In this document: positions 57,276 to 64,000 of the stretch, piece after piece
Numbering within the stretch: position 1 is the stretch's first letter
How the letters are laid out: every line of letters begins with the position of its first letter
Source: Enterobacter sp. Ag1
GTDB lineage: Bacteria; Pseudomonadota; Gammaproteobacteria; Enterobacterales; Enterobacteriaceae
NCBI GenBank assembly: GCA_000277545.1
Contig: AKXM01000057.1
Location: 1 to 64,000 of the forward strand
Reading direction: 5' to 3'
Length of the DNA stretch: 64,000 nt
Notes under the pieces: generated by a model
What the model saw: the letters and a program-made list of their open reading frames with translations, nothing else
Database searches by the model: none
Told to the model about the DNA's origin: nothing
Program-made: the position numbers and the translations under genes

Positions 57276-59312
57276 TTATTTCCCGGTCAGCATCTGCCAG
57301 AGAAACTCTTCAATCATGGCCTGGTGTGCCGCCGTCTGGCTATTTTCCGGCGCGCTGCCGTGGCCGGCATCCGTTTCCTCATACAGCCAGACGTTCTCGT
57401 GCCCTTGTTGCTGCATCCGCGCCACCATCCGACGCGCGTGGGCCGGGCTAACCCTGTCATCCTGGGTGCCGGTGGTGAACAGCGTGGGGGGATAATCCAC
57501 ATCGGCGGACACTTTGTCGAACGGAGAATAACGCTGCAGCCACTCTCGTTCTTCGGCAATGTCCGGGTCGCCATACTCGGCAATCCAGGAGGCTCCCGCG
57601 AGCCAGCGGGGATAATTCAGCATATCCAGCAGCGGGACTTCGCACACCAGCGCGCCAAATAATTCTGGGTAGTCGGTGAGCATATTACCGATCAACAGGC
57701 CGCCGTTGCTCCCACCCTGAGCGGCAAGCTTCGCGTCACAGGTCACTTTCCGCGCCGCCAGATCGCTTGCGACAGCGGTAAAATCTTCCCAGGCACGATG
57801 ACGATGCTGTTTGAGCGCAGCCTGGTGCCATGCAGGGCCATATTCACCGCCGCCGCGAATATTCGCGACGACGTAAACCCCGCCTTTTTGCAGCCACGTC
57901 ACGCCTTTTGAGTCCAGGTAATGAGGTGTTAAAGAAACCTCAAATCCGCCGTAACCGTACAGCAGCGTCGGGTTATCACCGGACAGCGCCAGCGCTTTGG
58001 CGGCCACCTGGAAGTAGGGGACGCGGGTGCCATCCAGCGAAAGGGCAAAGTGCTGGGTCACGCTAAATTCTCCCGCGTCAAAGCAGGCTGGATCCTGTTT
58101 CACGAGGCTTAGCGTGTCGTCGTCCAGATCGCCATAGCTGAGGCTGTGGGGCTGCAGGAAACCGTGGCTGACCAGCCGGTAGCGGTTACTTTCATCGTCG
58201 ATGCCGCCGGCGGAAACGTTGGTGAAATCGGGCAGCTCAAGCGTTTTTATGCAGTGCCGCTGGCCGCCGTCGATTTTCACAACTTCGACCTTCTCAACGG
58301 CGTCCTGGCTCAGGTTCAGCAGAAGGTAATCGCGGGTTGAGCTGTAGCCTTGCAGCGTCGTGCGCGAATTTGGCGTGAAGAGCGAAATGAAATTGCGCTC
58401 ACCTCGCTGAAAATCAGCTAAATCAATAGCCAGCAGAGCGCCTGCAGGCCAGGTTGTCTCAGCGATTGTCCAGTCGGAATTAAGCGTCACCAGCAGCCAG
58501 TCTTTGAAAAATCCGCAGGAGGCATCTTCCGGAATGGCGATAAGCGTCAGGGTATTCTGGCCGGTCAAAAGCCAGGTTTGCCCGTGGTAAAAGTCTTTGC
58601 TGCAGTGCACCACATCCCGCTCAAAACCGGGGGTATCATCATGCCAGGCGGAAACGGCCATATCCGTTGCTTCACCTGCGTAGATCAGCGGTGCATCCTG
58701 CGGTGATGTCCCTCGAGTCCAGCGATAGACGCGGCGTGGATAGCCGGAGGTGGTGAGCGTATCATCCCCTGCATCGAGCGCCAGCAGCAGCGTGTTTTCA
58801 TCCAGCCAACTGACCGAACTTTTGCTTTCCGGCAGGAAAAAGCCCTCGGGGATAAACGTTTTATTTACCAGATCAAATTCACGAATTTCACAGGCATCGC
58901 CGCCGCTGGATAAAAAGATCAGCGCCCGGGAATAGTCCGGGTGGAGGAGATCGGCGCCGTGATAGCTCCAGTTCGCGCCTTCCTCTTCGTTCAGGCGATC
59001 GACATCCAGCACCGTTTCCCATTCTGGTGCAGCGGTAAAGTAAGAGCTTTCAGTGGTGCGGCGCCAGATGCCGCGTGGGTGTTCGTCATCCTGCCAGAAG
59101 TTATACACCTCGTTGCGGTAGTGGTTCCCCCAGGGAATGTTGGTTTTATCGTCCAGCGACTGCAGGATCGCGCCCCGCATCTGCTGGAAGCGCTCTCCCG
59201 TGGCAAACCTGTCCGTGGTGCGCTTATTTTGTTTTTCCACCCAGCTTAGCGCCGCGGCATCTTCCGGGGTTTCGAGCTGGCTAAGCAAATCCTGACTCAC
59301 TGGCTGTGTCAT
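57276..59312 (-). CDS. Prolyl oligopeptidase-family serine peptidase (S9A)
   Basis: 678 residues from MTQPVSQDLL, chosen after a AAGGAC site. A beta-propeller N-terminal region (about 60-400) is followed by the catalytic alpha/beta-hydrolase domain with RGGGEYGPAWHQAALK and the nucleophile motif AAQGGSNGGLLIGNM (Ser near residue 530). The Asp is in TGTQDDRVSP and the His in TDAGHGSAP. No signal peptide, so cytoplasmic. It cleaves short peptides after proline; it is absent from this place in E. coli. Confidence 0.9.
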   Translation of the reverse strand: MTQPVSQDLLSQLETPEDAAALSWVEKQNKRTTDRFATGERFQQMRGAILQSLDDKTNIPWGNHYRNEVYNFWQDDEHPRGIWRRTTESSYFTAAPEWETVLDVDRLNEEEGANWSYHGADLLHPDYSRALIFLSSGGDACEIREFDLVNKTFIPEGFFLPESKSSVSWLDENTLLLALDAGDDTLTTSGYPRRVYRWTRGTSPQDAPLIYAGEATDMAVSAWHDDTPGFERDVVHCSKDFYHGQTWLLTGQNTLTLIAIPEDASCGFFKDWLLVTLNSDWTIAETTWPAGALLAIDLADFQRGERNFISLFTPNSRTTLQGYSSTRDYLLLNLSQDAVEKVEVVKIDGGQRHCIKTLELPDFTNVSAGGIDDESNRYRLVSHGFLQPHSLSYGDLDDDTLSLVKQDPACFDAGEFSVTQHFALSLDGTRVPYFQVAAKALALSGDNPTLLYGYGGFEVSLTPHYLDSKGVTWLQKGGVYVVANIRGGGEYGPAWHQAALKQHRHRAWEDFTAVASDLAARKVTCDAKLAAQGGSNGGLLIGNMLTDYPELFGALVCEVPLLDMLNYPRWLAGASWIAEYGDPDIAEEREWLQRYSPFDKVSADVDYPPTLFTTGTQDDRVSPAHARRMVARMQQQGHENVWLYEETDAGHGSAPENSQTAAHQAMIEEFLWQMLTGK

Positions 59313-59488
59313 CACGCGTCCTTTTGTTGGGTAACGGGCCTGCAATCGACCATATCATTATGCTTATGCCCATTACACCTGAAGGCTTTTGTGGTTTCTG
59401 CCAGCATGCTCGAATTTTTTCGTTTGCAAAACGAAGGGCTTAGCAAAAGTACGTGTTTTCTTACTTGAAGTGTCTTTTTTACCTGATA

Positions 59489-59504
59489 CTGTATATTTAA
59501 ACAG
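59489..59504. promoter_or_regulatory. LexA box of umuDC
   Basis: CTGTATATTTAAACAG, a 16-bp match to the SOS consensus CTGT-N8-ACAG, 20 bases before umuD. It covers the probable -10 region, so LexA should block transcription. Confidence 0.9.
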
Positions 59505-59523
59505 TATTTGTATTGGCGGTATC

Positions 59524-59943
59524 ATGAATCTTCTCAAACCTGCGGCCTGTTGCCCGGACGCTTCCTTTCCTCTCTTTGCTGACCTGGTGCAATGCGGCTT
59601 TCCGTCACCGGCTCAGGACTATGTTGAGCAACGTATCGATCTTAATAAGCTGCTGGTGCGCAATCCCGGCGCGACCTATTTCGTAAAGGCGGCGGGGGAT
59701 TCGATGGTAGAAGGGGGAATTGGCGAAGGGGACTTGCTGATTGTGGACAGCTCAAGAACCGCGTCACAGGGCGATATTGTGATTGCGGCGATTGACGGGG
59801 CGTTCACCGTGAAGCGCCTGCAGCTTCGCCCCACGGTGATGCTACTGCCGATGAACAGCGCCTGGGCACCGATTCCCGTCCCCGATGAGGCCGAACTCGA
59901 TATTTTTGGCATCGTCACTTTTATCATCAAAGCGGCGGGCTAA
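59524..59943 (+). CDS. umuD: UmuD, SOS-cleaved subunit of DNA polymerase V
   Basis: 139 residues, E. coli length. The self-cleavage site is Cys24-Gly25 (LVQCGFPSP), the nucleophile Ser60 is in [10 protein letters not shown] and the base Lys97 in FTVKRLQ. RecA-induced cleavage gives UmuD' that joins UmuC. The ORF runs 45 codons further upstream through the promoter; the ATG at 59524 is the true start. It is three bases from umuC. Confidence 0.97.
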   Translation: MNLLKPAACCPDASFPLFADLVQCGFPSPAQDYVEQRIDLNKLLVRNPGATYFVKAAGDSMVEGGIGEGDLLIVDSSRTASQGDIVIAAIDGAFTVKRLQLRPTVMLLPMNSAWAPIPVPDEAELDIFGIVTFIIKAAG

Positions 59944-59945
59944 AC

Positions 59946-61217
59946 ATGTTTGCGCTGGTGGACGTCAACAGCTTCTACGCCTCCTGCGAAACGGCTTTCC
60001 GCCCGGATTTAGCCGGAAAGCCGGTGGTGGTTTTATCCAATAATGACGGCTGCGTCATCGCCCGCTCTGCGGAAGCCCGGCCCTTTGTCAAAATGGGGGC
60101 GCCTTTTTTTAAACAGAAAGAGGCGCTCAGGCGGCATGGCGTGCTGACGTTTAGCAGCAACTACGAGCTGTATGCCGACATGAGCGAGCGGGTGATGGGC
60201 GTGCTTGAAGAGCTGCTGCCCAGGGTCGAGATTTACTCCATCGACGAGGCATTTTGTGACTTAACGGGCGTGAGCAATTGCTACAACCTGAAGGCCTTTG
60301 GTCAGACGATCCGCTCGACCATTCGCCAGCGCACCCGCCTGACGGTGGGCGTGGGCATCGCGCCGACAAAAACGCTGGCTAAACTGGCAAACCTGGCGGC
60401 AAAAACGTGGCAAGAACGAACCGGTGGCGTGGTTGATTTATCCCGCCCGAAGCACCAGCGCTGGCTTATGGCACAGCTGCCCGTGGGCGAAGTCTGGGGC
60501 GTGGGGCGGCGGCTGTCGAAAAAACTCGACGACATGGGCATCAGAACGGTTTTACAGCTTGCCGACGCGGATATTCGTTTTATTCGACGGCATTTCAGCG
60601 TGGTGCTGGAAAGAACCGTGCGCGAATTGCGCGGGGAATCATGCCTTGAAATGGATGAGTTCTCCGCCGCCAAACAGGAGATCATCTGCAGCCGCTCGTT
60701 CGGAGAACGCATTACCGAGTATGAGGCTATGCGCCAGGCGATCGGCAGCTACGCCAGCCGGGCGGCGGAAAAGCTGCGGGCTGAGCACCAATATTGCCGG
60801 GTGATCTCTGCCTTTGTGAAAAGCAGTCCGTTTGCCGTGAACGAACTCTATTACGGCAACTGCTCGTCCGTCTCGCTGCTCATCCCCACACAGGACAGCC
60901 GGGATATTATCCAGGCCGCGTTGCAGAGCCTGGACGCTATCTGGCAGGCGGGGCATCGCTACCAGAAAGCCGGCGTGATGCTGGGGGATTTTTTTAGTCA
61001 GGGCGTGGCGCAATTCGATTTATTCGACAACCATGTTCCACGCCCTAACGGCGAAAAACTGATGACCGTGCTGGACTTCCTGAATAAAAAGCAGGGCAAA
61101 GGCACGCTCTATTTTGCCGGGCAGGGCATACAGCAGCCGTGGGCGATGAAGCGCGACATGCTGTCGCCGCGCTATACCACTCGCTATGCCGATCTACCGC
61201 AGGCGTGGGTGTGCTGA
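59946..61217 (+). CDS. umuC: UmuC, catalytic subunit of translesion DNA polymerase V
   Basis: 423 residues, Y-family polymerase. Palm motifs MFALVDVNSFYASCE and VEIYSIDEAFCD contain the metal-binding acids; the little finger and a C-terminal tail with QFDLFD follow. It copies past lesions with UmuD' and RecA and causes SOS mutagenesis. Operon with umuD under the LexA box. In E. coli umuDC is at another location. Confidence 0.97.
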   Translation: MFALVDVNSFYASCETAFRPDLAGKPVVVLSNNDGCVIARSAEARPFVKMGAPFFKQKEALRRHGVLTFSSNYELYADMSERVMGVLEELLPRVEIYSIDEAFCDLTGVSNCYNLKAFGQTIRSTIRQRTRLTVGVGIAPTKTLAKLANLAAKTWQERTGGVVDLSRPKHQRWLMAQLPVGEVWGVGRRLSKKLDDMGIRTVLQLADADIRFIRRHFSVVLERTVRELRGESCLEMDEFSAAKQEIICSRSFGERITEYEAMRQAIGSYASRAAEKLRAEHQYCRVISAFVKSSPFAVNELYYGNCSSVSLLIPTQDSRDIIQAALQSLDAIWQAGHRYQKAGVMLGDFFSQGVAQFDLFDNHVPRPNGEKLMTVLDFLNKKQGKGTLYFAGQGIQQPWAMKRDMLSPRYTTRYADLPQAWVC

Positions 61218-61228
61218 ATGTGCTGCCG

Positions 61229-61759
61229 TTACACATTTACATTTTCGGGAAGCGGAACAGCGATCGGTTCCCCGCACACCGTGACGCGTGGGCCGCCAAG
61301 TTCGTTCCAGCGGAATAAATTCAGGTGCCAGCCATCGGGAATACTTCGGGAACGGTCGATAATGCCATCGGCATTGGAGAAGCGAGCCCGGTCAGCATTT
61401 TGCCACGAAGGCGGGTCGACATTTTGCTGCAGAGCGCTGAGCCAGCAGTGATTAGACAGATCGCGGTTGATGCCTAAAGCCAGGCATGAATATTCATCTC
61501 GCTGGTCCAGCACCCGCGCGTCTTCGACATACAGTGGGACGAGAAGCCGCGGCTTGCCGTCTTTTTGCATATGGGCGGCAACCGCCAGCCTTGCCCACTC
61601 AGGTACCGGGCTCATATAAAGAATTGTTTGCCCTGGCCGATGGTAACGCCCTGGGGAATCGGGCCGGGTGCGCGACAGCACGCTACTGAGGAACTCCGCC
61701 GGAACGGCGCGAAAAAAGAAACCGCTGACGTTTTTGAAATGAAGGTGGTTATCGGACAC
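61229..61759 (-). CDS. RES-domain-like protein (possibly inactive)
   Basis: 176 residues, from a GTG after AGGTG. PGRYHRPGQTILYMS, a central VPLYVEDARVLD and the C-terminal ADGIIDRSRSIPDG resemble the RES domain, a NAD-degrading toxin fold. The Glu that normally follows the Tyr by 11 residues is Ala here, so catalysis may be lost. No Xre-type antitoxin gene lies next to it. It is convergent with umuC, 11 bases away. This assignment is by motif only. Confidence 0.6.
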   Translation of the reverse strand: MSDNHLHFKNVSGFFFRAVPAEFLSSVLSRTRPDSPGRYHRPGQTILYMSPVPEWARLAVAAHMQKDGKPRLLVPLYVEDARVLDQRDEYSCLALGINRDLSNHCWLSALQQNVDPPSWQNADRARFSNADGIIDRSRSIPDGWHLNLFRWNELGGPRVTVCGEPIAVPLPENVNV

Positions 61760-61944
61760 AATGGCACCTGGTTTGCTCAGAAAATTAGCAACCCTAGTTT
61801 AACCAGAACGTTGTGACAGAATTGCCATCGCAAAGACCGAAGCGTCTGTGATGATCGTGCTATGGCCAGAATAGTTTCGCCGCTGAACTTTTTTTCAACC
61901 AGCCTGTCAATATCACAGCAAGCATCATGGGAGAGCGTTTCGAA

Positions 61945-62070
61945 GTGAAAGGATTGTTGACAGCATTAATACTCATTGCCAGTTTTCTGATTGGCTGTGC
62001 GATGTATTACAAAGTGGGCTGCTGGTTTGAAGATGACATCATCAATTTTTACGCCGGAGACGAAGGGTAA
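61945..62070 (+). CDS. Possible small lipoprotein
   Basis: 41 residues from a GTG 9 bases after GAG: MKGLLTALILIASFLIGCAM. The lipobox LIGC ends a typical signal, and the rest is short (YYKVGCWFEDD). An in-frame ATG at 61927 is an alternative start. No family is recognised. Confidence 0.35.
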   Translation: MKGLLTALILIASFLIGCAMYYKVGCWFEDDIINFYAGDEG

Positions 62071-62109
62071 GGGGTGGGTAACTGCGCGAGGCATCATTAC
62101 CCGGAATGT

Positions 62110-62529
62110 TTAACCTTTAAAGACGGAAAACTTTTTGGTCAGCGGTTTGAGTTTTTCCGTTTCGCCGTACAGCGCGATGCCAACAAAATCGAGCTCAGCG
62201 AAAGGCGTGTCGCGCGTATCTTTGATCTGCTGCTCAGAAGAGTGCGACAGCATGGTGGTGGTAAAGAAGTTATACAGCACGCCTTCTTCCCTGCATTTCT
62301 CCAGCGTCGTCCCCAACTGGCTGCTGTTTTTAGACTGAAGTACAACCACCGGATAATGGTTCATCCAGGCGCTTAAGCCGCTATCCTGGTTGGGATAGTC
62401 ATGAAATACAGGCTCCTCGACTTTAAGCATAATACCGCCGCAGAGGTGGCCCACGGCATTCATTTGCACGCTGACGTCGGCAGTGCGGTTCACGATGACA
62501 TACAGCTTATAGTCATTATCTTCGAACAT
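62110..62529 (-). CDS. DUF2000 family protein
   Basis: 139 residues after AAGGAG. LYVIVNRTADVSVQMNAVGH and AWMNHYPVVVLQSKNSSQ are typical of the DUF2000 family, a peptidyl-tRNA hydrolase-like fold. Cytoplasmic. No operon partner; divergent from the DUF1543 gene with a 184-base gap that must hold both promoters. Function unknown. Confidence 0.75.
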   Translation of the reverse strand: MFEDNDYKLYVIVNRTADVSVQMNAVGHLCGGIMLKVEEPVFHDYPNQDSGLSAWMNHYPVVVLQSKNSSQLGTTLEKCREEGVLYNFFTTTMLSHSSEQQIKDTRDTPFAELDFVGIALYGETEKLKPLTKKFSVFKG

Positions 62530-62713
62530 TCTGGCTCCTTGTCTGTTTAAGCTTCTGCGTTGGCTGCTGATTTAGCTTAGGGCGAAAAGCTCAAGCATAG
62601 TAATCGTTTTTTTATCCGTCTTCCTGCTTGCGATCAATCTTCCCGCCACATGAAAGTCATTCAAATATCAATCGTTATATATTATTTTATATAGCGATTA
62701 ATAAGGAGAACAA

Positions 62714-63217
62714 ATGGAACTTTACGTCTTTTATGTGGGCGGCAATGCCGGAAAATCCAATATCGAAGTGCATGACGTCCAGTTTGTGGCTGCAGAGAAG
62801 CCAGAGGACGCGTGGCCCGCGCTGCGGGCGGCCTGGTTTGGTGACAAAGATAAAATCCATATCGACGGGTACGGCAAGCTGCGTTGGGCCGACGGCTACC
62901 GCATTAGTCTTTCCGATAAACCCGTAGAGCAAACGCCAAAGCTCTTTTTTGTGAACGTCGGCGGCTACAGCCCGAAAACGCTGGCAGAGCTGCATGACTT
63001 TGATTTCTTCGTGGCTGAAAATCCGGCCCAGGCAAAGGAGAAGGCGATTGCGAACCTGCTGGTCGAAAGCTACCAGCAGCACAAAGACAACCTGAAAGAT
63101 GTCGATGACTGCCTGCTGTTAGAAAGCGTGGGGGATTATTTTATCCATCTGGAAAAAGCGGAGCAGGGCGAACGCTTCAGGCCAGAATGGCAGGGCTATT
63201 TGCCGATTAGCGAATAG
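62714..63217 (+). CDS. DUF1543 domain protein
   Basis: 167 residues after AAGGAG. Two similar halves are visible: LYVFYVGGNAGKSNIEVHDV (about residues 3-22) and LFFVNVGGYSPKTLAELHDF (about 76-95), each followed by a sheet-helix unit, the arrangement of the DUF1543 family. Cytoplasmic; function unknown. Lies upstream of dbpA with a terminator between. Confidence 0.75.
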   Translation: MELYVFYVGGNAGKSNIEVHDVQFVAAEKPEDAWPALRAAWFGDKDKIHIDGYGKLRWADGYRISLSDKPVEQTPKLFFVNVGGYSPKTLAELHDFDFFVAENPAQAKEKAIANLLVESYQQHKDNLKDVDDCLLLESVGDYFIHLEKAEQGERFRPEWQGYLPISE

Positions 63218-63236
63218 CGCTATTATTCCCAATGGA

Positions 63237-63268
63237 AAACGGTGCTTTAGCGAAAGGCACCGTTTTTA
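63237..63268 (+). terminator. Terminator after the DUF1543 gene
   Basis: AAACGGTGC, a loop, GCACCGTTTTT. Confidence 0.82.
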
Positions 63269-63369
63269 CTGTATCACTCGCTAACGCAGCAAAATTGATA
63301 AACTCACGCCTGAACTACGCGAATCTGCTAGCATACGCGCCTGCCCGTTATTATTAAGAGATGACCATT

Positions 63370-64000
63370 GTGACCGCTTTTTCCGTACTGAACGCTTTAC
63401 CTGAAGCACAACTCGCCAACCTTAGCGAACTGGGGTATCACGAAATGACGCCCGTTCAGGAAGCGGCCTTGCCCGCCATTCTGGCCGGAAAAGACGTCCG
63501 TGCTCAGGCCAAAACCGGCAGCGGCAAAACCGCAGCTTTTGGCCTTGGCCTGCTGCAGCACATTGATGCCAGCCAGTTTTTAACCCAGTCGCTGGTACTG
63601 TGCCCAACCCGCGAACTGGCCGACCAGGTCGCTAAAGAGCTGCGTCGCCTGGCGCGCTACATGCCAAATATTAAAATTTTAACCCTGTGTGGTGGCCAGC
63701 CGTTTGGCGTACAGCGCGACTCGTTACAGCATGCACCGCACATTATCGTGGCCACGCCGGGCCGCCTGTTAGATCACCTGAAAAAAGAAACGGTGAAGCT
63801 GGAGGCTCTGCAAACGCTGGTGCTGGACGAAGCCGACCGTATGCTGGACATGGGCTTCGCCGACGCCATCGATGAAGTTATTGCCCATGCGCCGGCCAAA
63901 CGCCAGACGCTGCTTTTCTCCGCCACCTGGCCTGCCGCTATTGCCGCTATCAGCGGGCGAATTCAGCGCGACCCGCAGACTATCGAAATTGATACCGTTG
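63370..64000 (+). CDS. dbpA: ATP-dependent RNA helicase DbpA (partial)
   Basis: DEAD-box helicase that acts on hairpin 92 of 23S rRNA during 50S assembly. The first 210 residues are present: Q motif MTPVQEAALP, Walker A AKTGSGKT, PTRELADQV, TPGRLLDH, DEAD box LDEADRMLDMGF and SAT. The RNA-binding C-terminal domain lies beyond the window. The GTG at 63370 gives MTAFSVLNALP like E. coli; an ATG three codons earlier is possible but has no spaced ribosome site. Confidence 0.95.
   Translation, partial: MTAFSVLNALPEAQLANLSELGYHEMTPVQEAALPAILAGKDVRAQAKTGSGKTAAFGLGLLQHIDASQFLTQSLVLCPTRELADQVAKELRRLARYMPNIKILTLCGGQPFGVQRDSLQHAPHIIVATPGRLLDHLKKETVKLEALQTLVLDEADRMLDMGFADAIDEVIAHAPAKRQTLLFSATWPAAIAAISGRIQRDPQTIEIDTV

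Overview
The window is chromosomal DNA from a member of the Enterobacteriaceae. Most genes are close relatives of Escherichia coli genes, and most of the gene order follows the E. coli trp-topA-cysB-acnA-pyrF-fabI-sap-psp-tyrR-zntB stretch. It is not E. coli: several blocks are missing, moved or added. The genus cannot be fixed from sequence reading alone; an rpfF gene beside pdeR suggests the Cronobacter/Enterobacter/Cedecea range.

Layout. 1-3183: start of the trp operon read leftward (trpD partial, trpE, trpL attenuator, promoter/operator). 3259-6667: rnm, yciO, a MerR/MlrA-like regulator in the place where E. coli has yciQ, and rluB. 6699-12639: btuR, yciK, sohB, yciN, topA. 12838-17619: cysB, three tiny genes (ymiA, yciX, ymiC) and acnA. 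17668-22460: ribA, pgpB, lapA-lapB, pyrF-yciH, osmB. 22717-27653: yciT joined to a glycyl radical enzyme (ybiW), its activase (ybiY) and divergent fsaA. 27698-30960: yciZ, rpfF (diffusible signal factor synthase) and convergent pdeR/rpfR. 31156-35354: rnb, yciW, fabI. 35474-35593: a MITE-like repeat. 35631-40908: sapABCDF. 41021-46437: pspF, pspABCD, ycjX-ycjF. 46664-53869: tyrR, tpx, ycjG, mpaA, mppA, ybiI, zntB. 53965-54087: the small RNA fnrS. 54330-55265: ttcA, with relics of tandem prophages at its 5' end. 55859-63217: an accessory block of about 7 kb (hydrolase, ACT protein, prolyl oligopeptidase, umuDC, RES-like protein, small unknowns). 63370-end: start of dbpA.

Most noteworthy points. 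(1) The anaerobic ybiY-ybiW-yciT / fsaA module has one divergent control region with a candidate FNR box placed near -41 for both promoters and a palindrome of DeoR-operator type. It fits the pathway in which a glycyl radical enzyme opens an anhydrohexitol phosphate and FsaA cleaves the product. (2) rpfF and the PAS-GGDEF-EAL gene pdeR/rpfR form a complete DSF signal and receptor cassette whose stop codons overlap in a CTAG palindrome. (3) ttcA, the Rac attachment gene of E. coli, carries a duplicated 20-bp att-like core and two integrase relics in the order expected from tandem insertions. (4) The small membrane proteins on either side of yciX share a SALFW core and may be paralogues.
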